A stretch of 64,000 bases of DNA from Actinomyces gerencseriae DSM 6844 (GTDB taxonomy: Bacteria > Actinomycetota > Actinomycetes > Actinomycetales > Actinomycetaceae), in contig NZ_AUBN01000009.1 in the NCBI RefSeq assembly GCF_000429265.1, forward strand, positions 124,001-188,000, read 5' to 3'. Within the stretch, counting starts at the first letter, position 1, and each line of letters begins with the position of its first letter. The notes under the pieces were generated by a model. The model saw nothing but the letters and a program-made list of their open reading frames with translations, searched no databases and had not been told where the DNA came from. Of the stretch, positions 1 to 8,788 are shown piece after piece. The position numbers and the translations under genes are program-made.

Positions 1-678
1 AGGACGCTCTCTTCGCCACCCTCGACCCGACCGTGCGCCGAGCCGAGACCTCCGACGGGCGCGTCTACACCCTCACCGACACGGTCGGCTTCGTTCGCAA
101 CCTCCCCCACGAGCTCATCGAGGCCTTCCGATCGACCTTGGAGGAGGTGGCGGGCGCGGACCTCGTCCTCCACGTCGTTGACGCCGCCCATCCCGATCCC
201 CTCGGCCAGGTGACGGCGGTGCGGGCGGTGATCGCCGAGATCCCCGGGGCGCTCGATGTCCCCGAGCTCATCGTTCTCAACAAGACCGACCTCGCCGACG
301 CCGTCACCCTTGTGACTCTGCGCACGCGCCTGCCCGGCGCGATCCAGGTCTCCGCCCGCACCGGCGACGGGATCGACGAGCTGCGGGCGCGCATCGCGGC
401 CATGCTGCCGCGCCCGGATGCGCACGTCGATGTCGTCATCCCCTATTCGCGGGGCGATCTGCTGCTCGGTCGGATCGAGACAAGCAGCGCCGTGCGTCAT
501 CCCCTATTCGCGGGGCGATCTGGTCTCCAGGGTGCACGCCGACGGTGAGATCGACACGATCGACTACGCACCCGACGGCACCCGCATCGTCGCCAGGGTC
601 GACGCCGCCCTCGCCGCTGAGCTGCAGGCCGCCGCCCTGCGCGACGCCGCTGCGGGCCCGATGCCGGACTCCCCGTGA
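1..678 (+). pseudogene. hflX: GTPase HflX, 3' part, frameshifted (partial at window edge)
   Basis: This is the C-terminal half of the ribosome-associated GTPase HflX, which splits stalled ribosomes. Reading from base 3, the G3 motif DTVGF and the G4 motif NKTD of the GTPase domain are present. The gene is broken: a 61-base insertion makes a 28-base segment occur twice (434-461 and 495-522). The first frame runs into a stop at 546-548, and the conserved HflX C-terminal region (VIPYSRGDLVSRVHADGE onward) continues in another frame to the stop at 676-678. Removing 61 bases would restore one frame ending there. The stop overlaps the GTG of the helicase gene that follows. Either a real recent mutation or an assembly error; the family call itself is secure. 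Confidence 0.8.
434..522 (+). repeat. 28-bp direct repeat flanking a 33-bp spacer in hflX
   Basis: The 28 bases at 434-461 recur identically at 495-522, an offset of 61, which is not a multiple of three. The first copy continues into a 33-base segment (462-494) with no duplicate nearby. The second copy continues into the expected HflX C-terminal coding sequence. This repeat causes the hflX frameshift. Confidence 0.95.
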
Positions 679-2702
679 GCCCGGCCGACGACACGGTCTC
701 CGCCGACTCGGCCGACGGGGACGGGCGCGTCCTCACCTCTCTCGACGAGGCCGTGCGTCGCCTCCGGGGCGCCCCGCGCCCCGGGCAGGTCGAGATGGCC
801 GCCCGCGTGGCCGATGCGCTGGAGACCCGAACGCACCTGCTGGTGCAGGCCGGCACGGGCACCGGCAAGTCCCTGGGCTACCTCGTGCCCGTCATGGTTC
901 GCGCCGTCGATGCCGGGGAACGGGCCGTCGTCTCCACGGCGACGCTGGCCCTCCAGCGGCAGATCCTGACCCGGGACGCCCCCCTGGCCGCGGACGCCGT
1001 CGAGGTCGTCACCGGGTCGCGACCGGGCGTCGCGCTGCTCAAGGGCTGGCAGAACTACGTGTGCCGTCATCGTCTGGAGGGCGGTTACCCCGACGACGAG
1101 GGAGCCCTCTTCTCCGCCGGGGAGGCGACCACGGCGGGGCGCATCGGGGAGGCGGGCCGGCGCAGCGTCGGGGAGCAGGTCGTCCGGTTGCGCGAGTGGG
1201 CGGCGGACACCACCACCGGCGACCGTGATGATCTCGTCCCGGGCGTCTCGGACCGGGCCTGGGCGCAGGTGTCGGTGTCCAGGGCCGAGTGCCTGGGCCC
1301 CTCCTGCCCGCTGCGCGAGGAGTGCTTCCCCGAGCTCGCCCGCGCCGCTGCGGCCGAGGCCGATGTCGTCGTGACCAACCACGCCATGCTCGGCATCGCC
1401 GCGGCGGGCAACCCCGGAGTACTGCCCGAGCACCGGGTCCTGGTGGTCGACGAGGCTCATGAGCTCGTCGAACGGGTCCGCTCCCAGAGCACCGTGAGCC
1501 TGTCCGCGGCCGCCGTCATGCGCGTGGCCGCCACCGCGCGGCGGGGGGCCTCGGTCCTCGTCACCGAGTTGGAGTCCGCCGGTCGGCGGCTCCAGCTCTC
1601 CCTGGCCGATCTGCCCGACGGACGACTGCGCGACGGCCCTCCTCCAGTCCTGCATGAGGCGCTCGTCGTGCTGGATGCCGCGGCGCGCCAGGTCCTCGCG
1701 GACGTGCGCGAGGCCGCCAGGGCCGGGAGGAAGGGCGCGGACGCCGGCGGGGCCGGGGGCGTGGCGCTGGCCCGCACCGCCGTGTCGGACCTGGTGGGGG
1801 CCATTGAGCGCATGACCTCGGACTCGGTGCGCGAGCATCGTGACGTCGCCTGGGTCGAGCGGCCTCGTATGGGGACCGAGCCCCCGCGGCTCACGCTGGC
1901 GCCCGTCGATGTCGCCGCCTCCGTGGCCGACTCCCTGCTGGGCGACCGCGCCGCCGTTCTGACCTCGGCCACACTGGCCCTGGGAGGCGGCTTCGAGCCG
2001 ATGGCCCGCGCTCTGGGGCTCACGCTGGCCGCCGGTCAGTGGGACGGCGCGGACGTGGGCACGCCGTTCGACTACGCCCGCCAGGGCATCCTCTACACCC
2101 CCACCCACCTGCCCAGGCCGGGCAGGGGCATCTCCGAGGCGGTGCTCGACGAGATCCTCGCCCTGACCGAGGCGAGCGGTGGCGGCATGCTGGGCCTGTT
2201 CTCCTCACGCCGCGCCGCCGAGGAGGCCGCCGGGGTCCTGCGCGGCGCCACGGCCCTGACCGTCTACGCCCAGGGCGATGACCAGCTGCCGACCCTGGTG
2301 GAGGCCTTCGCCGCGGAGGAGGACTCCTGCCTGGTGGGAACCCTGTCCCTGTGGCAGGGCGTGGACGTGCCCGGGCGCGCCTGCCGCCTGGTCATCATCG
2401 ATCGCATCCCCTTCCCCCGTCCGGACGACCCCGTGGCCCAGGCCCGCAGCGAGGCCGTCGCGGCCGGAGGCGGAAACGGCTTCATGAGCGTGTCCGCCGC
2501 CCACGCGGCCCTCCTGCTCGCCCAGGGGGCGGGGCGGCTCATCCGCCGTTCCGAGGACCGCGGCGTCGTCGCCGTCCTCGACCCGCGCCTGCGCACGGCC
2601 CGGTACGGCGCTTTCCTGGCCCGTTCCATGCCGGGGCTGTGGCCGACTCGCGACCGCGATGTGGTCCTCGGCGCGCTTGCGCGGCTGGCCGCGACGAGTT
2701 GA
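675..2702 (+). CDS. dinG: ATP-dependent DNA helicase, DinG/XPD-like
   Basis: Superfamily 2 5'-3' DNA helicase of the DinG/YoaA (XPD-like) family, which unwinds forked DNA, R-loops and similar structures. Of the 675 residues, 59-66 form the Walker A motif (AGTGTGKS) and 259-262 the DEAH box. Four cysteines at about 130, 206, 211 and 217 are spaced as the iron-sulfur ligands of the family. The C-terminal helicase half contains LWQGVDVPG and the QGAGRLIR motif. The GTG start overlaps the hflX stop as GTGA, so translation is probably coupled. The hflX-dinG-lexA neighbourhood is common in actinobacteria and fits a DNA-repair role; I see no SOS box in front of it. Confidence 0.9.
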   Translation: MSPADDTVSADSADGDGRVLTSLDEAVRRLRGAPRPGQVEMAARVADALETRTHLLVQAGTGTGKSLGYLVPVMVRAVDAGERAVVSTATLALQRQILTRDAPLAADAVEVVTGSRPGVALLKGWQNYVCRHRLEGGYPDDEGALFSAGEATTAGRIGEAGRRSVGEQVVRLREWAADTTTGDRDDLVPGVSDRAWAQVSVSRAECLGPSCPLREECFPELARAAAAEADVVVTNHAMLGIAAAGNPGVLPEHRVLVVDEAHELVERVRSQSTVSLSAAAVMRVAATARRGASVLVTELESAGRRLQLSLADLPDGRLRDGPPPVLHEALVVLDAAARQVLADVREAARAGRKGADAGGAGGVALARTAVSDLVGAIERMTSDSVREHRDVAWVERPRMGTEPPRLTLAPVDVAASVADSLLGDRAAVLTSATLALGGGFEPMARALGLTLAAGQWDGADVGTPFDYARQGILYTPTHLPRPGRGISEAVLDEILALTEASGGGMLGLFSSRRAAEEAAGVLRGATALTVYAQGDDQLPTLVEAFAAEEDSCLVGTLSLWQGVDVPGRACRLVIIDRIPFPRPDDPVAQARSEAVAAGGGNGFMSVSAAHAALLLAQGAGRLIRRSEDRGVVAVLDPRLRTARYGAFLARSMPGLWPTRDRDVVLGALARLAATS

Positions 2703-2766
2703 CGGCGCTCAGCGCGGCGACGCGCGCCGCAGTGTGTGAGAATCGGCCGAGGCGGAAGGGGAAGAG

Positions 2767-3474
2767 ATGCGCAGGGACATGGTCGGCCGGGTTGTCGATG
2801 ACATTCTCAACCGGATCGCCGACGGCCGGTACTCCCAGGACCGGACCCTGCCGAGCGAGGTCGACCTCGCCACTGAGCTCGACGTCTCGAGGCTGACGGT
2901 CCGCGAGGCCGTCAAGGTGCTGCGGGAGCGGGGGATCCTGCGGGTGGTCCAGGGTCGTGGCACCTACCTCACTCCGCGATCGGCGTGGACGGACCTGCCG
3001 ACCCTCATCTCGATGACGCTGAGGACCACTCCGGAGCGCGAGGTCGGCCTCAGACTCATCGAGGTGCGCAGGATGATCGAGGTCGGGGCCGCCGGGCTCG
3101 CCGCCGTCCACCGCTGCGAGGCGGACGTCCGAGTGCTGGAGGAGTGCATCGAGCGGATCGACGAGGCCGGTGACGGGCAGGACGTGCCAGCGGTGGTGGA
3201 GGCCGACATGGCCTTCCACTCCTCGATCATGGAGGCGAGCGGCAACCCCTTCGTGCCGACGATCATGATCCCCCTGTCCCAGGCCTTCAAGGCCTCGCGG
3301 GCCATCACCTCGGCCGATCCCGAGGTGCGCCGGCGCGCCCAGTGGCACCATCGCGAGATCCTGCGGGCGATCCGCAGCGGGGACGAGCAGGGCGCGAAGG
3401 ACGCCATGCGCTCGCACATGACGCAGACTCGGGCGGACCTGCTGGCCCGCATCTCCGCCTCCGACCGGAACTGA
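2767..3474 (+). CDS. GntR-family regulator, FadR subfamily (FCD domain)
   Basis: A 235-residue transcription factor. The N-terminal winged helix-turn-helix (about 1-72) has the GntR signature LPSEVDLATELDVSRLTVREAVKVL with a wing ending GRGTYL. The C-terminal half (about 85-220) is an all-helical FCD domain with Asp and His residues (for example in ADMAFHSSIMEASGNP) positioned to hold a metal or small organic acid. FadR-type proteins of this kind usually respond to sugar acids or carboxylates. The next gene is an SMP-30/gluconolactonase, and a perfect 16-bp palindrome lies in the promoter between them, so this protein probably represses the downstream pair. The ligand is unknown. Confidence 0.88.
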   Translation: MRRDMVGRVVDDILNRIADGRYSQDRTLPSEVDLATELDVSRLTVREAVKVLRERGILRVVQGRGTYLTPRSAWTDLPTLISMTLRTTPEREVGLRLIEVRRMIEVGAAGLAAVHRCEADVRVLEECIERIDEAGDGQDVPAVVEADMAFHSSIMEASGNPFVPTIMIPLSQAFKASRAITSADPEVRRRAQWHHREILRAIRSGDEQGAKDAMRSHMTQTRADLLARISASDRN

Positions 3475-3524
3475 GCGCCCGACCGACCGCGCTTGCGCGG
3501 GCACGGGTGGAAGATTATGCTGTG

Positions 3525-3553
3525 CGCGGTCCTCAGACGTCTGAGGGTATATA
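3525..3553 (+). promoter_or_regulatory. Promoter with 16-bp palindromic operator, likely for the GntR protein
   Basis: A perfect palindrome CCTCAGACGTCTGAGG occupies 3531-3546, immediately before TATATA (3548-3553), a plausible -10 element for the SMP-30 gene. The palindrome would fill the -35/-10 spacer, as expected for repression. Assignment to the adjacent GntR-family protein rests on position. Confidence 0.55.
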
Positions 3554-3685
3554 GGTGTTTGGTCCGGGTGTTCGCAAAGGGGCGACGCGCCTTCCGCGCC
3601 GATCTTCTGCGCCAGCACCGTACGGGTCTCCGCCTCCGGTCCCACCGACTGGGCGATGACGCCCGGAAAGGACGCGATATCAGAT

Positions 3686-4582
3686 ATGACTCGCATCGAC
3701 TCCCTGCTTCCGCCCGGCTGGCGGCTCCAGCGCCTCTTCACCGGCGGCTCCTGGCTCGAGGGCCCCTGCTGGCTCCCGCGGGAGCGCCGTCTGCGATTCT
3801 CCGACGTGATCGGCGACAGGGTGTGGGACCTCGACCCCCTGACCGGTGAGGCCGCCGTCCACCTGGAGACGCCCGACCACGTCAACGGACGCACCATCGA
3901 CCTCGACGGCTCCGTCCTCCAGTGCTCCCACGGGGGCCGGCGGGTCGAGAGGGACCGGGACGGAGTCGTCACGACGGTCGTCGACCACTGGCAGGACCGC
4001 CGCTTCAACTCGCCCAACGACATCGTCGTCACCTCCGACGGATCGATCTGGTTCACCGACCCCGCCTACGGCATCATCTACCCGCAGGAGGGCCACCCGG
4101 GCTCCCGGGAGTACTGCGACCACTGGGTCTTCCGCATCACCCCGCGGGGACGCCTCACCGTCGTCGCCACCGACGTCGTCGAGCCCAACGGCATCGCCTT
4201 CTCCCCGGACGAGACCCTCTGCTACATCGCCGACTCCGCTGCCCTCAACCGCGACGGCGTTCTCGCCCGCCACCACATCCGCAGATACCTCGTCGATGAC
4301 TGGCGGCTCAAGGCGGGGCAGGACCTCGCCGAGGTCTCCCCCGGGGTGCCCGACGGCATCAAGGTCGACGAGCACGGCAACATCTGGTCCTCGTGCCTGG
4401 ACGGCATCGTCGTCCTCACCCCCGAGGGGGAGGAGATCGGCCGTCTCCCGGTGCCCGAGAAGGTCGGGAACCTGTGCTTCGGCGGCGAGGACGGCACCGA
4501 TCTCTTCATAGCCGCCAGCACCTCCATCTACACGATTCCCACCCTCACCCGCGACTGCCGCCGCGCCCATGGCAGGGCGTGA
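3686..4582 (+). CDS. SMP-30/gluconolactonase family protein
   Basis: A six-bladed beta-propeller of the SMP-30/gluconolaconase/LRE family, metal-dependent lactonases that open sugar lactones. Family motifs are visible: EGPCWLP near the N-terminus (metal-binding Glu), NSPNDIVVTSDGSIWFTDP in the middle (the Asn and Asp ligands), PNGIAFSPDE, and PDGIKVDEHGNIW. I place the start at ATG 3686 because GGAAAGGA lies about 15 bases upstream and the protein begins just before the propeller. An in-frame ATG at 3656 would add ten residues. It follows the GntR operator and runs directly into the membrane hydrolase gene, so the two are probably one transcript. The substrate is not predictable. Confidence 0.85.
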   Translation: MTRIDSLLPPGWRLQRLFTGGSWLEGPCWLPRERRLRFSDVIGDRVWDLDPLTGEAAVHLETPDHVNGRTIDLDGSVLQCSHGGRRVERDRDGVVTTVVDHWQDRRFNSPNDIVVTSDGSIWFTDPAYGIIYPQEGHPGSREYCDHWVFRITPRGRLTVVATDVVEPNGIAFSPDETLCYIADSAALNRDGVLARHHIRRYLVDDWRLKAGQDLAEVSPGVPDGIKVDEHGNIWSSCLDGIVVLTPEGEEIGRLPVPEKVGNLCFGGEDGTDLFIAASTSIYTIPTLTRDCRRAHGRA

Positions 4583-4601
4583 CATCCGCCGAGAAACGAG
4601 C

Positions 4602-6464
4602 ATGACAATGACCACTCCGGCTACTCCGGCCACCCCCTCCTCCCATTCCCCCCGCGGCGCATCCCAGCGGGCCCTGTGGGCCGCTCTTGCCCTCCTGCTC
4701 CTCGTCTCACTGGCCGGCGCGGGCCTGTCCGCAGCCGCCGACCGGGGATTCGGACGCGTCGAGGTCCAGAAGATCGAGTTCATGACCGACCTCGGCGTGC
4801 CGATGACGGCGAAGGTTTACAAGCCCGCCTGGGTGAACGCGGACAACCCCGCCCCGGGGCTCCTCGCCCTTCACGGCTACCAGTCCGACAAGGAGGCGAC
4901 GACGACCTTCGGGACCATCGAGCTCGCCAGACGCGGGTTCGTCGTGCTCAGCATCGACCAGTTCGGGCACGGCTACTCCACTCAGCACCCCGTGGACACG
5001 GCGATCATGTCCGGTGCGGGCTATGGCCTGGACTACCTCAAGTCGCTGTCCTTCGTCGACGGCACGCGCATCGGCACCTTCGGTCACTCGACGGGCTCCA
5101 TCTACGCCGTCAAGCTGGCCGCGGAGGATCCGGCGGTCGGAGCCGTGGTCGCCCTGTCGGGCAACGGGGGCTCTCCCGACATCCCGTCGGTGCGGAACTA
5201 TCTGCTCGTGCAGGGCAGCAACGAGGAGATCGGGGGCTACCGGGAGAAGACCTTCCCCGTGTCCTCGTTGACCACCCATCCGGCGCGGCTGGAGGCGTTC
5301 GGACTGCCCGCGGACGGCTCCCTGGAGTGGAATCGCACCTACGGATCCTTCGCGGACGGCACGGCCCGCCGCGCCGAGCTGGTCTCGGGGACGCACCTCG
5401 GAGTGATGACCGGCGGCGCGTCGAACACCGCGGCCGTCTCCTGGTTCAACGATGCGCTGCGCGCGGGCGAGCAGGATGAGCACTGGATCGATCCGTCCTC
5501 CCATGTCTACCAGTGGAAGGAGATCGGGGGAGCCATCGCCCTGTTCGCGCTCGTCGCCTCGCTCGTCCCGATGCTCGGCCTGCTCCTGCGCGTCCCCCTC
5601 CTCCGACGGGCGGTGGGCTCGGAGGGGGCCTACCGGGGCGGCCGCCGGACGGGGCTCGCCGTATCCGCGGCCGTGAGCGTCGCTCTCACGGTCGTCATGT
5701 ACCCGCTGCTCACCCAGAAGGGGGGCGGCGAGGACCCGGTCTCCGCCGCCGTCCCGTTCCTGCCTCTCCAGATGGGCAACGGCATCGCCGCCTGGCTGCT
5801 GGGGACCACCCTCGTCACGCTGTGCCTCTTCCTGCTGTGGCGGCGCTTCGGCGCAGGGCGCGATACGTCCTGGACGGACCTGGGAGTGGTCGCTGCGGAG
5901 CATCCCGTCGGGCACATCGCGGCGGCGGTCGCGGTCTCGGCGGTCCTGATCGGGTGGCTGGCGCTGGTCGTGGAGGCGGTGGCGTTCTTCCGGGGCCCGG
6001 AGCTGCGCGTCCTGTGGCCGATGCTCAAGACCCTCACCCCCGAGCGGGTGGCGGTGCTCGTCCCCTACTTCGTCGTCATCTGGGGGTTCTTCTTCGTCGT
6101 CAACGGGCTCAGTCTCAGCGTCATGGCCAGAATCCCGTCCGGGCCCGGCCAACGGCCGCTCGTCCTGTGGGCCAAGCGCTTCTCCTTCGCCTGGGTGGCG
6201 GCCATCGGGGGCCTGTGCCTGCTGTGGCTCTTCCACTTCGTTCCCGGGTACATGGGCATCGGTCCTGGAATGGATGTGATCGGCCAGCCGACGCTCGGAG
6301 GACGGTGGATGATGATGCTCAACGTCATCATCCCGCAGTTCACGGCCCTGGTCGCGCTCAACGTGTGGGTGCAGGTTCGCTCCGCCTCGATCTGGCTGGC
6401 CTCGACCGTCGGGGCCGCGCTCTTCACATGGATGATGGTCGGCGGTCAGGTCGGAGTCTTCTGA
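4602..6464 (+). CDS. Alpha/beta hydrolase fused to a multi-pass membrane domain
   Basis: An unusual two-part protein of about 620 residues. A signal anchor (LWAALALLLLVSLAGAGL) is followed by an alpha/beta hydrolase domain with an LALHGYQSDK oxyanion region and a nucleophile elbow GHSTG (Ser about 163). The C-terminal half, from about residue 300, contains some seven to eight hydrophobic segments and looks like an integral membrane module of unknown role. The catalytic domain should face outside. An ATG at 4569 overlaps the SMP-30 stop; ATG 4602 is preferred because it leaves a normal signal anchor. The hydrolase is dienelactone-hydrolase or lipase-like; the substrate is unknown, though co-transcription with a lactonase-like gene suggests an ester or lactone. 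Confidence 0.75.
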   Translation: MTMTTPATPATPSSHSPRGASQRALWAALALLLLVSLAGAGLSAAADRGFGRVEVQKIEFMTDLGVPMTAKVYKPAWVNADNPAPGLLALHGYQSDKEATTTFGTIELARRGFVVLSIDQFGHGYSTQHPVDTAIMSGAGYGLDYLKSLSFVDGTRIGTFGHSTGSIYAVKLAAEDPAVGAVVALSGNGGSPDIPSVRNYLLVQGSNEEIGGYREKTFPVSSLTTHPARLEAFGLPADGSLEWNRTYGSFADGTARRAELVSGTHLGVMTGGASNTAAVSWFNDALRAGEQDEHWIDPSSHVYQWKEIGGAIALFALVASLVPMLGLLLRVPLLRRAVGSEGAYRGGRRTGLAVSAAVSVALTVVMYPLLTQKGGGEDPVSAAVPFLPLQMGNGIAAWLLGTTLVTLCLFLLWRRFGAGRDTSWTDLGVVAAEHPVGHIAAAVAVSAVLIGWLALVVEAVAFFRGPELRVLWPMLKTLTPERVAVLVPYFVVIWGFFFVVNGLSLSVMARIPSGPGQRPLVLWAKRFSFAWVAAIGGLCLLWLFHFVPGYMGIGPGMDVIGQPTLGGRWMMMLNVIIPQFTALVALNVWVQVRSASIWLASTVGAALFTWMMVGGQVGVF

Positions 6465-6488
6465 GTCCTCCGACGGCGGCGGGTGCTC

Positions 6489-6522
6489 GGGCCGTCCTCC
6501 GGGACCTCCCGGAGGACGGCCC
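6489..6522 (+). terminator. Perfect 15-bp hairpin after the hydrolase gene
   Basis: GGGCCGTCCTCCGGG (6489-6503) pairs perfectly with 6508-6522 across a four-base loop, 24 bases after the stop codon. There is no T-run, which is usual for high-GC actinobacterial terminators. It separates this group from ldh. Confidence 0.75.
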
Positions 6523-6641
6523 TCGATCCGCTCGCCGATGGGAGCCGATGCTGACGTGCCTCGTCCTGGTGGACGCGAACCGCGTACTCTGGGCATTGGC
6601 CGGCTCGCCTGCCGTGCCATCACCCGATTCGGAGGAAGACC

Positions 6642-7646
6642 GTGTCCGAGGCCACCATCACCAACAGTGCACAAGGTTCCTACCCGACGACCCCGGGGGG
6701 TCGCCCGTCCAAGGTCGCGATCATCGGCGCAGGTGCCGTGGGCTCGACGCTCGCCTACGCCTGCGTGACGAAGGGCGTCGCCCGCGAGGTCGTGCTGCAG
6801 GACATCGCCAAGGAGAAGGTCGAGGCGGAGGCCCTCGACATCGCCCAGGGGATCCAGTTCACCTCCGCCGGTTCCGTCTCCGGCTCCGACGACCCCGAGA
6901 TCTGCCGTGATGCCGACGTCATCGCCATTACCGCGGGCGCCAAGCAGAAGCCGGGCCAGTCCCGCCTCGAGCTCGCCGGGGCCACCGTGGGCATCATGGA
7001 GAAGATTCTGCCGAAGCTGGTCGAGGTCGCTCCCAACGCGATCTTCCTGCCGGTGGCCAACCCGGTGGACGTCGTGACCTACTGCGCCAAGAAGATCACC
7101 GGTCTGCCCGAGAACCAGGTCTTCGGCTCCGGCACCGTCCTGGACACGGCCCGCATGCGCTATCTGGTCTCCCTGGAGACCGGGACCGCCACCCAGAACA
7201 TCCACGGCTACATCACCGGTGAGCACGGCGACTCCGAGGTCCCGCTGTGGTCCTCGTGCGAGATCGGCGGCGTGCCGGTCACGCAGTGGGGCGGGACGCT
7301 GGACGGCGGTGTCTTCGACGAGGCCAAGCGCGAGCGCATCGCCCATGACGTCGTCCGCTCCGCCTACCGCATCATCGAGGGCAAGGGCGTCACGAACTAC
7401 GCCGTGGGCCTGGCCGTCCAGCGGATCATCGGCGCCATTCTCAATGACGAGCAGCGTGTTCTCACCGTCTCGCCCTTGCTGGACGACTGGCACGGCATCT
7501 CCGATGTCTGCATGGCGGTCCCGACCATCGTCGGGCGCGAGGGCGCGGGTCGCCGGCTCGAGCTGCCGCTGACGTCCGACGAGCGGGAGCGTCTGACGGC
7601 TTCCGCGGAGCGCCTGCGCGAGGTCGCCCGCGGTCTGGGCTACTGA
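6642..7646 (+). CDS. ldh: L-lactate dehydrogenase
   Basis: NAD-dependent L-lactate dehydrogenase, reducing pyruvate to lactate to regenerate NAD+ in fermentation; cytoplasmic. The 334 residues contain the Rossmann motif GAGAVGS, the active-site loop KQKPGQSRLEL (the Gln typical of LDH rather than MDH, plus the catalytic Arg), GSGTVLDTARMRYLVS, and the catalytic His in GEHGDSEVPLWSS. The GTG start is well placed behind GGAGGAAG. It stands alone between two hairpins, so it is monocistronic. Presence of this enzyme fits a saccharolytic, lactate-forming organism. Confidence 0.95.
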   Translation: MSEATITNSAQGSYPTTPGGRPSKVAIIGAGAVGSTLAYACVTKGVAREVVLQDIAKEKVEAEALDIAQGIQFTSAGSVSGSDDPEICRDADVIAITAGAKQKPGQSRLELAGATVGIMEKILPKLVEVAPNAIFLPVANPVDVVTYCAKKITGLPENQVFGSGTVLDTARMRYLVSLETGTATQNIHGYITGEHGDSEVPLWSSCEIGGVPVTQWGGTLDGGVFDEAKRERIAHDVVRSAYRIIEGKGVTNYAVGLAVQRIIGAILNDEQRVLTVSPLLDDWHGISDVCMAVPTIVGREGAGRRLELPLTSDERERLTASAERLREVARGLGY

Positions 7647-7697
7647 GTTACTGAGTCCGTCCGCGGTCCGTCCGCGTCGACGGCGCGAACTCTCCAA

Positions 7698-7746
7698 CGC
7701 GGGGCCGGGGTCGCTTCCGAGGACCGGGGCGAACCCCGGCCCCGCG
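7698..7746. terminator. Bidirectional hairpin between ldh and lexA
   Basis: Fourteen-base arms (CGCGGGGCCGGGGT at 7698-7711 and its complement at 7733-7746) enclose a 21-base loop in the short gap between two convergent genes. The position suits termination of both transcripts. Confidence 0.65.
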
Positions 7747-7781
7747 CCGCGAGCCGGTGCGCGCAGGGCCTGCGGGAGCAC

Positions 7782-8546
7782 TCATAAGGAGCGCAGCACA
7801 GTGACGACCTTCCCCATGATCGTGGCCTCGTCCCCCGGGATCGGCGCGTAGTCGGGGTTGCGGGGCAGCAGCCACTGGTGGCCGTCTTTGCGGGACAAGA
7901 CCTTGACGGTGGCAGTGGCGCCGTCGAGGTCGTTGAGCATGGCCGCGACGACGTCCCCGTTGACGGCGTCGGCCTGGGCTCGCACCACGACCCAGTCCCC
8001 GTCGCAGATGGCGGCGTCAACCATGGAGTCCCCGTGGACCTCGAGCATGAAGAGCTCGCCGCTGCCGGTCAGACGCCGGGGCAGCGCCACAACGTCCTCG
8101 ATGCTCTGCTCGGCCAGAATGGGAGACCCTGCGGCGATCCGTCCGACGAGGGGGACCGCGACGGCCTCGCCCTCGGCCACGCCCGGCAGGACGGGCGGCG
8201 AGGGGGGAGCGCCCCGTTCCTGCGGATGGGCGGGAACGGCCTCCTCGTCCTTCGGATCGGCACCGGGGCCGGGGCGGTCGGGCAGGACCACCTCGAGTGC
8301 GCGAGGTCGGTTCGGGTCGCGCCGGACCAGGCCGAACCGCTCGAGCTTGTCGAGCTGATGCTTGACCGAGGAGGGGCTCGTCAGACCGACCGCGGCGCCG
8401 ATCTCCCGCATGGAGGGCGGGTACCCGTGCGCGATGACGGCGTCGCGGACGGTCTCGTAGACGGCGCGGGCGCGCGCATCGAGGGCCTCGAGGGACTCGG
8501 CCGCCGAGGCCGTGGCGGCCGGGGTGGTGGTGCCGGGGGACGTCAT
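7782..8546 (-). CDS. lexA: SOS repressor LexA
   Basis: LexA represses DNA-damage genes and inactivates itself by RecA-stimulated autocleavage. The N-terminal winged helix (about 25-90) contains [20 protein letters not shown]. The cleavage pair is Ala139-Gly140 in GRIAAGSP, and the catalytic dyad is Ser174 (VHGDSMVD) and Lys215 (ATVKVLSR). A start at 8546 is chosen because GGAAGGA lies at the right distance; an upstream ATG at 8582 would add 12 poorly supported residues. The 254-residue protein has a longer linker than E. coli LexA, as in other actinobacteria. It is divergent from the LysM gene, and three SOS boxes in the shared region imply autoregulation. Confidence 0.96.
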   Translation of the reverse strand: MTSPGTTTPAATASAAESLEALDARARAVYETVRDAVIAHGYPPSMREIGAAVGLTSPSSVKHQLDKLERFGLVRRDPNRPRALEVVLPDRPGPGADPKDEEAVPAHPQERGAPPSPPVLPGVAEGEAVAVPLVGRIAAGSPILAEQSIEDVVALPRRLTGSGELFMLEVHGDSMVDAAICDGDWVVVRAQADAVNGDVVAAMLNDLDGATATVKVLSRKDGHQWLLPRNPDYAPIPGDEATIMGKVVTVLRSL

Positions 8547-8693
8547 GACCGGGCGGTCCTTCCTCGGCCCCGTCCCGCGCAACGGCCGTGGCGGCCGGGG
8601 CCCGGGCGACGCGGTTGCTCATGGGGCTCGAATTGGTGTCGGTGGCCTGTGGTGGGCTTGATGCGTCAAGCCTACGGCGGAATGACGAGCACT

Positions 8694-8778
8694 TCAAACA
8701 TGTGTTCGAAAATGCTCTGGACACTCCGTCGATCAGCCGCTACCGTATCGAACATATGTTCGTCGAACGTGTGTTCCA
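8694..8778. promoter_or_regulatory. Three LexA-binding (SOS) boxes between lexA and the LysM gene
   Basis: Three matches to the actinobacterial and Gram-positive SOS box (CGAAC-N4-GTTCG): TCAAACATGTGTTCGA at 8694-8709, TCGAACATATGTTCGT at 8748-8763, and TCGAACGTGTGTTCCA at 8763-8778. The middle copy is perfect in its core. The last two abut and end at the ribosome-binding site of the LysM gene. The first box is placed to control lexA, the other two the LysM gene. Confidence 0.92.
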
Positions 8779-8788
8779 GGAGGTTCTC

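Noticed and set aside
4707-7781. A 1000-codon minus-strand frame opposite the hydrolase and ldh genes
   Set aside because: No recognisable domain, and it is antisense to well-supported genes and through a terminator hairpin.
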